A stretch of 57,336 bases of DNA from an uncultured Saprospiraceae bacterium (GTDB lineage Bacteria; Bacteroidota; Bacteroidia; Chitinophagales; Saprospiraceae), in contig CALFDU010000093.1 in the NCBI GenBank assembly GCA_937950315.1, positions 1 through 57,336 of the forward strand, given 5' to 3'. The notes under the pieces are model-generated. The model saw nothing but the letters and a program-made list of their open reading frames with translations. It did not search any database and was not told the DNA's origin. Below, piece by piece: positions 51,428 through 57,336 of this stretch. The first letter of the stretch is position 1. Each line of letters opens with the position of its first letter. Position numbers and translations under genes: made by a program.

Positions 51428-51901
51428 TCGACAGTAAGTAATGATAGTAGCCTAATTGCGTCCTTCGTTACAGAGACGCAACATGTCGCAGCATCGTTCT
51501 ACCCATTAAAAAAGAAAAAATCCACTACTATGACTTTTCCTGAAATGTGTATATAAAATGAATTAAAATATATCGGAAAAAGCAAATGGTTGGTCTATTA
51601 AATGGTTAACAAAGCTTGGTAGATACTTAGCTTCGATCAATATCCAAAATCTAGCCTTCAAAAATATTTTATGTTAGCAAAATGAAAAATATGATTAATT
51701 AGAGATGGCGTCAAGAAAAAATTGAGCACTATAATGATTGGTTTATTGATTTCGATTTTATAAGGAATTATAAACTAAGCATTTTGTAAGTGAGAGCATA
51801 ACTTCAAAAATAGATGCAGACAATCTATTCATCAACATAAAGTGATTAGAAGTTTTTGATATTCGCAAATAATGCTTCCTAAAAAAAAGAAATCAAGCAA
51901 T
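51428..51901. other. intergenic spacer with repeat fragment B
   Basis: A 474-bp AT-rich spacer with only fragments of reading frame (one reads RWRQEKIEHYNDWFIDFDF before a stop near 51790). The segment 51775-51815 (ATTTTGTAAGTGAGAG) matches the core of copy D of the dispersed repeat. No promoter assigned. Confidence 0.4.
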
Positions 51902-52543
51902 ATGAGTAAAACGAAAAATTTTTGGGATAACGCTTCAAAAAATTACGACAAAACAGAAGAGCGTTTTGAATACATCCATCACAAGTCGAGGGAAAATACT
52001 AAAAAGTATCTTGAAAGCTCAAACGTTGTTTTAGATTATGGTTGTGGAACAGGTACTACAGCTTGTGAAATTGCTAGCGATGTTAAAGAAATTTATGCCA
52101 TCGATATTTCCTCAAAAATGATTGAAATTTCCAAAGGAAAAGCAGTTGAAAAAAATATCGAAAATGCAACATTTGCTGAAGGAGATATTTTTGACGAAAA
52201 ATTAAAAAAAGGATATTTTGACAGGGTTCTGGCTTTTAATATGTTACATACTATTCCTAATCCAGAGAATGCTATACAAAGGATAAATGAATTATTAAAA
52301 CCTGATGGATTGTTTATATCGATTACTCCTTGCTTAAAAGATAAGCTGCCTTTTTTAATTGGTTTGCAAATTCGACTAGTCCAAGTATTGTGTAAAATTG
52401 GAATTATCCCAGTTCCAATTAGAAGGATTAAAAGTTCAGATATTGATGAATTAATGACAAACGGTCATTTCCAAATTATTGATACTGAAAAGATATTCCA
52501 AGGGGCATCAAGTTATTTTTTAGTTGCAAAAAAAATTAATTGA
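51902..52543 (+). CDS. class I SAM-dependent methyltransferase
   Basis: ATG 51902 (MSKTKNFWDNASKNYDKTE) is chosen; the ATG at 51872 adds a Lys-rich extension. The 213-aa protein has motif I VVLDYGCGTGTTACEIA, motif II IYAIDISSKMIEISKGKA, an FAEGDIFDE block and DRVLAFNMLHTIPNPENAI, as in UbiE/BioC-like methyltransferases. The acceptor substrate cannot be told. Single gene flanked by repeat spacers. Confidence 0.9.
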   Translation: MSKTKNFWDNASKNYDKTEERFEYIHHKSRENTKKYLESSNVVLDYGCGTGTTACEIASDVKEIYAIDISSKMIEISKGKAVEKNIENATFAEGDIFDEKLKKGYFDRVLAFNMLHTIPNPENAIQRINELLKPDGLFISITPCLKDKLPFLIGLQIRLVQVLCKIGIIPVPIRRIKSSDIDELMTNGHFQIIDTEKIFQGASSYFLVAKKIN

Positions 52544-52674
52544 AAAGAAGAAGCCCCATTAAACCACAGATGGACATGGGTTTCAAAACTTGTAGTACAT
52601 ACTTCCCATTACCATACGTTTGGGCCTGACATAAGGCAGTTCTTTAAATCACACCCAGCCGATCTTAGCGACAT

Positions 52675-52945
52675 GCCCTACCCACTCATTTAATAACTTT
52701 TCACAATTTTAGTTATATATCTCAAAAGCTTCCATAAAGATAAATTTCAGCAAATTAATCAACGGGACATTATGTTATGTTTAAACAGGAAATGAAAAAC
52801 AACTTTACTCTATGTGTGAGTAAAACTTTTATCGTCAAAATCAACCAATAGCTTATCATCGACTAACTTGTTTAGAGTAAAACACATTAACAAATTGTTT
52901 GAATCTATTCTCACTTACCAGCAAACTAAAGCAACCAATTCTTGT
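52675..52945 (+). repeat. degenerate repeat family, copy C
   Basis: Shared blocks in order: CCCTACCCACTC, TAACTTTTCAC, ATTAATCAACGG, TGTTTAAACAGGAAATG, TGTGTGAGTAAAA, CATCGACTAACTTG, TTAACAAATT and AGCAAACTAAAGCAACC. It fills the 52544-52964 spacer between methyltransferase and epimerase genes. The first 130 bp of that spacer hold nothing else recognised. Confidence 0.6.
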
Positions 52946-52964
52946 TGTAAATAAAACCCAATGC

Positions 52965-53876
52965 ATGAAACAGATATTAATATTTGGAGGTACTGGTTTT
53001 ATTGGTTGCAGTCTGGCCAAACACTTGGCTCAAAACAATTTTACTCCAATCCTGATTGGTAGAAATAAACCCACAAAAGATTTAGGATTTAAGTTTTGTC
53101 AGTGGGATGCAAATTCGGTTGGTGAATGGATAGACCTATTTGAAAATTCTTTTGCGGTTGTAAATCTGGCGGGCAAATCCGTTGATTGTATTAAAACACC
53201 TGACAATTGTGATTTGATTTTAAAATCAAGGGTTGATTCAACCAAGGCCATAGGTAAAGCATTTTCAAAAACAAATAAATATCCACGTATTTGGGTTCAA
53301 ATGTCAACAGCCCATATTTATGGTGATCCACCTTTTGAGATACATAGCGAAGAATCTTCTACTGGCTATGGGTTAGCGCCAACTGTAGGCAAAGCATGGG
53401 AAGAAACATTTCAGAAAAACAAACCGAATGATGTAAAGGGTGTCATTTTAAGAACAAGTTTTGTTATAGGAAAAAATGGTGGAGCTTTAACAAGTCTGAA
53501 ACGAATAGTAAACCTTGGACTTGGTGGCACTGTAGGAACTGGCAAACAAGGAATGAGTTGGATACACGAATTTGACATGAATGAAATCATCCATCAAGCA
53601 ATCATTAATCCTACATACGAAGGTATCATTGTTGCCAGCTCTCCCAACCCTGTTTCGAATAAAGCATTCATGAAAAGCTTAAGAAGGAAAATGAAGTTTC
53701 CTTTTGGAATTCCTGCTCCAGAATTTATCACAAGAATTGGCGCGAAGCTAATATTTAGAACAGATCCTGAATTGGCAATATATGGCAGATATGTAAAGTC
53801 AAAAAAACTTGAGTTATTAGGTTACGAGTTCAAATTTCCAGCATTGGATGATGCATTGGAGGATTTATTAAGTTGA
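52965..53876 (+). CDS. TIGR01777-family NAD(P)-dependent epimerase-like protein
   Basis: ATG 52965 (MKQILIFGGTGFIGCSLAKHL) starts with the GGTGFIG dinucleotide motif; the upstream TTG-start extension is unneeded. Later blocks are FAVVNLAGKSVDC, RVDSTKAIGKAFS, STAHIYGDPP and a YGLAPTVGKAWEE stretch in place of YxxxK. GGTVGTGKQGMSWIHEFDMNEII fits SDR39U1/YfcH. The C-terminus has the DUF1731-like tail PEFITRIGAKLIFRTDPELAIYGRYVKSKKL. Substrate unknown. Confidence 0.92.
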   Translation: MKQILIFGGTGFIGCSLAKHLAQNNFTPILIGRNKPTKDLGFKFCQWDANSVGEWIDLFENSFAVVNLAGKSVDCIKTPDNCDLILKSRVDSTKAIGKAFSKTNKYPRIWVQMSTAHIYGDPPFEIHSEESSTGYGLAPTVGKAWEETFQKNKPNDVKGVILRTSFVIGKNGGALTSLKRIVNLGLGGTVGTGKQGMSWIHEFDMNEIIHQAIINPTYEGIIVASSPNPVSNKAFMKSLRRKMKFPFGIPAPEFITRIGAKLIFRTDPELAIYGRYVKSKKLELLGYEFKFPALDDALEDLLS

Positions 53877-53936
53877 TTTTTATGAAGAGGTCAATTATTG
53901 AATTACAACTCTGCTTATTATCAATATTCAAAGTAT

Positions 53937-53990
53937 AACCTATTGGTAAACTTTGATCATTAGCTTAAAATAATTTACGTAGACAATCAA
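53937..53990 (+). repeat. degenerate repeat family, fragment E
   Basis: GGTAAACTTTGATCATTAGC and AATAATTTACGTAG match GGTAAACTTTGATCATTTAC and AAAATTTAGGTAG of copy D. It is a short fragment in the 53877-54193 gap before hipB. Confidence 0.7.
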
Positions 53991-54041
53991 TGAGCAATTG
54001 AATGGAGTTATCAGGTTTGGCTAGATATAATAAGTCAAGCA

Positions 54042-54190
54042 TAATGTAAATATATCTTATCATTATCTATTATTTTTCTACTCTATGTAAACTTATATTG
54101 ACATTAAGGTGAAAATACGTTATATTTATTAATGTAAACATAAATTATCATTAAGTTAATGATAATCACTTAATGTAAACTAATATATAC
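54042..54190 (+). promoter_or_regulatory. hipB operator region with iterated TAATGTAAAC boxes and palindrome
   Basis: Boxes: TAATGTAAATATATC (54042), CTATGTAAACTTATATT (54083), TAATGTAAACATAAATT (54130) and TAATGTAAACTAATATA (54171), spaced 41, 47 and 41 bp. Between the third and fourth is a perfect dyad with 11-bp arms (ATTATCATTAA at 54144-54154, complement at 54156-54166, one-base centre). It lies directly upstream of the hipB start. Confidence 0.65.
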
Positions 54191-54193
54191 GTT

Positions 54194-54499
54194 ATGGATT
54201 GGTATTCGATGACAAACACAAGGATTGAGGCCGAAATAGGTGAAAGGCTTAAAAATGTAAGGCTGCAATACAATATCTCTCAAAGTGATCTTGCCAAAAG
54301 AACAGGCCTTAGTCGTGTCTCTATCAGCAAAATAGAAAGAGGTTTGGGAGTAAACCTATCTTCTCTTATTGAAATTATGAGAGGTTTAAAAGTACTTGAA
54401 AACATAGAGCTTTTAATTCCCGAACAAGAAGTCAGTCCAATTGAAATGATCAGATTAAAAAATAAGACAAAGAAGAAAAGAGCATCAACAAAAAAATAA
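54194..54499 (+). CDS. hipB: HipB-like Xre antitoxin
   Basis: The 101-aa protein has an N-terminal Xre HTH (IGERLKNVRLQYNISQSDLAKRTGLSRVSISKIERG, about residues 17-52) and a basic tail. ATG 54209 (MTNTRIEAE) is an alternative start, 15 bp later. It lies 3 bp before hipA. It should repress the operon by binding the upstream dyad and neutralise HipA. Confidence 0.9.
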   Translation: MDWYSMTNTRIEAEIGERLKNVRLQYNISQSDLAKRTGLSRVSISKIERGLGVNLSSLIEIMRGLKVLENIELLIPEQEVSPIEMIRLKNKTKKKRASTKK

Positions 54500-54502
54500 A
54501 GA

Positions 54503-55801
54503 ATGGCAGAAGTAACTATAAAAATATGGGACAAGGACGTTGGTGCGGCTATTTGGGACAATGATAGACAAGTTGGAATATTTGAGTACAGTAAAGAATT
54601 TATTAAAGAAGAAATAGACCTAGCACCTTTAATGATGCCTTTGGAAACTGCGATAATGGGTAAGCGTATATACTCTTTTCCAAATCTCAATCCGGAAACT
54701 TTTAAAAAATTGCCTGGACTACTTTCCGATTCGCTGCCAGATAAATTTGGAAATACATTGATCAATTTATGGTTAAGCAGAAATGGTCGATCACCAAATG
54801 ACTTCACTCCAATCGAGAGATTATGTTATGTCGGAAGCAAGGCCATGGGAGCTCTTGAATTTGAACCTTCAATAAAACCAAAAAGCAAAGAAATCGAGGA
54901 GATTCAACTAGCCGAACTAGTAGAAATTGCATCCGAAATAATGGCAAAAAAAGAATCTTTGGATACATCGTTTAACGACAATAAAACCAAAGTACTTGAA
55001 CAAATAATAACAGTCGGCACATCAGCTGGAGGAATGAGACCAAAGGCCGTTATCGCAATAAATAAAAATAGTGGAAGAATTGTATCTGGCAATTTGGATC
55101 TAGACAAAGACTATGAACATTGGTTACTAAAATTTGATGGGATACAAGATAACGAATTAGGAGAACCACAAGGCTACGGCAAAATCGAATATGTATACCA
55201 TCTATTGGCACAAGAATGTGGAATTGAGATGTCAGAATGTAAATTACTTACAGAAAATGGAAGAGATCATTTCATGACTAAAAGATTTGATCGAGTAAAT
55301 GGTCAAAAAATACACATGCAAACATTAACTGGAATTGCGCATTTTGATTTCAATAATATTGGATCTACATCTTATGAACAACTATTCCAAGTTATGCGGA
55401 AACTGAAACTAGGAAATGATCAATTGGAACAAATGTATCGAAGAATGATATTTAATGTGATTGGAAGAAATCAGGATGATCACACAAAAAACACATCATT
55501 TATTCTACCTCAAAATGGAGAATGGAAAATATCACCTGCCTATGATATCACTTACAGCTTCAACCCATTGCCTGGCAGAAATACAAATATGCATCAAATG
55601 TCCATAAATGGAAAACGTAAAGAAATAAACAAAAACGACTTACTCAAAATCGCTAATGACAATACAATAAAAAATCCAACAAGAATTATAGAAGAGGTAA
55701 TTTCCGCACTTTCTAATTGGAAAAGAAAGGCTCAGGAATACGAAATCGATAAAGAAAAGATCGATAAAATTCAATCAAGCTTAATTTTGAATTTAGAATA
55801 G
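54503..55801 (+). CDS. hipA: HipA-family serine/threonine kinase toxin
   Basis: The 432-aa protein has the HipA_N subdomain (GKRIYSFPNLNPETFKKLPGLLSDSLPDKFGN). The phospho-loop GTSAGGMRPK (172-181) contains the probable ATP-binding Lys181. MTKRFDR and the catalytic loop GRNQDDHTKN (321-330) follow, then metal-binding PAYD (345-348). Length and order are normal and all kinase motifs are intact, so it should be active. HipA phosphorylates glutamyl-tRNA synthetase in E. coli; the target here is unknown. Confidence 0.95.
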   Translation: MAEVTIKIWDKDVGAAIWDNDRQVGIFEYSKEFIKEEIDLAPLMMPLETAIMGKRIYSFPNLNPETFKKLPGLLSDSLPDKFGNTLINLWLSRNGRSPNDFTPIERLCYVGSKAMGALEFEPSIKPKSKEIEEIQLAELVEIASEIMAKKESLDTSFNDNKTKVLEQIITVGTSAGGMRPKAVIAINKNSGRIVSGNLDLDKDYEHWLLKFDGIQDNELGEPQGYGKIEYVYHLLAQECGIEMSECKLLTENGRDHFMTKRFDRVNGQKIHMQTLTGIAHFDFNNIGSTSYEQLFQVMRKLKLGNDQLEQMYRRMIFNVIGRNQDDHTKNTSFILPQNGEWKISPAYDITYSFNPLPGRNTNMHQMSINGKRKEINKNDLLKIANDNTIKNPTRIIEEVISALSNWKRKAQEYEIDKEKIDKIQSSLILNLE

Positions 55802-55944
55802 ATAGACTATAACGAATCACGGCCGCGACCATTGAAAATTTAACACAGATCTCTTTGATAAAATTTCATAAAATAGAAAAATTGATGTTTTGATTAAATG
55901 TCAATCAGGGAATTAAACCCACTCATCTTTCCAACATTCCTAAC

Positions 55945-56120
55945 CCACTCTATAGGTAAACTTTGATCATTTACTTAATAAAATTTAGGTAGCATTCTTC
56001 AAGAAAAACTTCGACACTTTAATCAAGGCTTTGGTCGGCTTTGTTTTAAAAGGAGATGAAAAATAAGTACTTTGTAAGTGAGAGTAAAAGCAATAAGGTA
56101 TTTGTCGACTGGTAGCTAAA
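55945..56120 (+). repeat. degenerate repeat family, copy D
   Basis: Shared blocks: CCCACTCTATAGGTAAAC, TTTGATCATT, AACTTCGACACTTTAATC, TTTGTTTTAAAAGGAGATG, TACTTTGTAAGTGAGAG, TGTCGACTGG and TAGCTAAACAACC. About three-quarters identical to copy A over 90 bp. It fills the 55802-56197 spacer between hipA and the next methyltransferase; the 140 bp before it hold nothing recognised. Confidence 0.65.
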
Positions 56121-56197
56121 CAACCATGTAGTGATTGAATTACAAGAGATTAAGAAGTAATACAAAATAAAAATTGAAAGAAAACAATTAATAAAAT

Positions 56198-57016
56198 ATG
56201 CCCGAAATAGAAGAATTCAACTTTGGAGACGATTCAGTAGCAAAAGCTTATGATTCAATACTTGTTCCAACATTATTCGAACCGTGGGCTAAAAGCCTAA
56301 TTAAAGAAAACCTACCGTGGTCAGGAAATTATGTTTTGGACTTAGCTTGTGGCACCGGTGTTGTAACCAAAGAGCTTGCTCAGAATGTAATTCCTAATGG
56401 AAAAGTAATTGCTCTGGATATCAATAAAGAGATGATTGAATTGGCAAAATCAAAATGTTCCAAATGGGCAAATCATATTAAATTCATACTAGGGTCAGCT
56501 GAAGAATTAAATATTCCTGACAACTCTATGGACAGGGTTCTATGCCAACAAGGCTTTCAATTCTTCCCAAACAAAAAGGTAGTAGCAAAAGAAATTTTTA
56601 GAGTGTTAAAACCAAATGGGAAAGCGGTCCTTTCAACTTGGTGCCCAGTTTCAGAATGTGAAATTTTTGGAGCCATTTGTAAAACACTAGAGATATTAAA
56701 TCTAAATAGTGTCTCTCAATTGATGCGAGTTCCGTTTGATTTTCTACCACAAAAAGACTTGTTGGAATCGTTTAAAGACATCGGCTTTTCCAACATTAAA
56801 GTTTCCAAACAAGAACAGAAAATGTATTTAAAAGGAGAAACAGTTAATGCCCTAACTTTCGCTTACTCAACACCTATTGGCCCAAAATTGAGAACGCTAA
56901 GCAAGGAAAGACAAGAAGAATTTAAGCGAATATTTACTGACAAAGTAATGCAATTGAGTAAAAAGGACGGAAGTGTTGGTCTGATGGTTACAAATATAAT
57001 CGAAGTCGAGAAATAA
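56198..57016 (+). CDS. class I SAM-dependent methyltransferase (UbiE-like)
   Basis: The 272-aa protein has motif I VLDLACGTGVVTKELAQ, then VIALDINKEMIELAKSK, IKFILGSAEELNIPDNSMDRVLCQQGFQFFP and VAKEIFRVLKPNGKAVLSTWCP. This is the UbiE/Methyltransf_11 pattern. The C-terminal half is a substrate-specific lid. The acceptor is unknown. Single gene after a repeat spacer. Confidence 0.92.
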   Translation: MPEIEEFNFGDDSVAKAYDSILVPTLFEPWAKSLIKENLPWSGNYVLDLACGTGVVTKELAQNVIPNGKVIALDINKEMIELAKSKCSKWANHIKFILGSAEELNIPDNSMDRVLCQQGFQFFPNKKVVAKEIFRVLKPNGKAVLSTWCPVSECEIFGAICKTLEILNLNSVSQLMRVPFDFLPQKDLLESFKDIGFSNIKVSKQEQKMYLKGETVNALTFAYSTPIGPKLRTLSKERQEEFKRIFTDKVMQLSKKDGSVGLMVTNIIEVEK

Positions 57017-57061
57017 CTTCACAAATTATATGAGAAGAAGCTAGATCAAAATCATTTATTG

Positions 57062-57253
57062 ATGCTTATTGAAACTATAATAATGGGTAGACACGGAATA
57101 ATCTTAATATTTGATGGAAATCAAATAAAAGACTTTACCCCAAAAAGAGGATATAGAAAAAAATGGTCAATCTATGGAGGGTTGAGAGTTAGAAAGGAGG
57201 TCAGCCAAAATTTTGTGTATGAGAAAGAATCCAAGAACAAAGATCTGGTTTAA
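57062..57253 (+). CDS. short ORF or gene remnant near the window end
   Basis: The frame is open from before 57062 to 57253 and encodes about 63 aa from ATG 57062. It is Lys-rich in the second half (KRGYRKKWSIYGGLRVRKEV). No family recognised and no clear ribosome site. Probably a fragment. The rest of 57017-57336 holds nothing I can name. Confidence 0.2.
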   Translation: MLIETIIMGRHGIILIFDGNQIKDFTPKRGYRKKWSIYGGLRVRKEVSQNFVYEKESKNKDLV

Positions 57254-57336
57254 GAAATTCTGTTTTCAAAATGAATATACAATTGGTTGTAAACTTTTGC
57301 CCATCCAAAACGAGCTTTCTGCCATTTTTTTCTGAT

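Noticed and set aside
41741-56120. Typical integron attC sites
   Set aside because: No RYYYAAC/GTTRRRY pair was found at the spacer repeats, so I only report a degenerate repeat family.
1-57336. tRNA or rRNA genes, prophage and IS transposase genes
   Set aside because: No cloverleaf sequence with a CCA-adjacent stem, no rRNA-like stretches, no transposase DDE or phage structural motifs were seen by eye.

Overview
The window reads as chromosome of a Bacteroidota member, most likely a Saprospirales-type marine or environmental lineage. That placement is inference. It rests on two TonB-dependent receptors with carboxypeptidase-like N-terminal domains, a TonB receptor/DUF4249 pair, secreted proteins ending in type IX secretion (T9SS) sorting domains, a 3-coathanger stack domain, DUF6503, a LytTR response regulator, low GC, and TAnnTTTG-type -7 promoter elements. 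No rRNA, tRNA, plasmid replication gene, phage gene or CRISPR array was seen.

Layout. 0-2.4 kb holds small, poorly known genes (a DUF6934 gene cut by the window edge, a 53-aa ORF, a lipoprotein, an exported protein). 2.5-5.3 kb is a TPR histidine kinase/LytTR response regulator operon. 5.5-13.9 kb is a secreted-protein operon led by a 1.8-kaa Rhs/YD-repeat protein, followed by a YD/3-coathanger protein and two beta-helix proteins. 14-18.6 kb carries regulators (WYL, TetR, Rrf2), a PAPS reductase and a DUF6503 protein. 19.6-24.3 kb is a leftward surface-polysaccharide cluster: WbpE, WbpD and WbpB homologues for a diacetamido-uronic acid sugar nucleotide, plus an O-acyltransferase. 24.4-41.4 kb is ordinary envelope and housekeeping content: beta-barrels, PhnA, two TonB receptors, DUF937, FlaR-like kinase, uracil-DNA glycosylase, a frameshifted DUF1801 gene, T9SS cargo and a GH113-like glycosidase.

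41.9-57.3 kb looks like an accessory region. It begins with a cytosine-C5 methyltransferase / ParB-like / PD-(D/E)XK-like nuclease operon with a divergently transcribed partner gene. This is a candidate restriction or defence system and the best lead in the window. Next to it lies a 479-bp internally deleted group II intron with recognisable domain I, maturase C-terminus, domain V and 3' end. Further on are a membrane TPR protein, DegQ/HtrA and Hsp20, a RES-domain toxin remnant, two SAM methyltransferases, a TIGR01777 epimerase and a HipBA toxin-antitoxin pair with an elaborate operator. Single-gene units in this part are separated by 300-450 bp spacers carrying copies of one degenerate repeat family, all in the same orientation. 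The palindrome TTGCGCAA is over-represented to the left of this region and was not seen inside it.

How genes work together: the kinase and regulator form a two-component pair; WbpB/D/E act in sequence on one sugar nucleotide; the TonB receptor and DUF4249 lipoprotein form an outer-membrane uptake pair; methyltransferase, ParB-like protein and nuclease are probably one operon; HipB represses and neutralises HipA; DegQ and Hsp20 are envelope and cytosolic protein-quality factors. All calls come from reading the sequence by eye; no database search was run.
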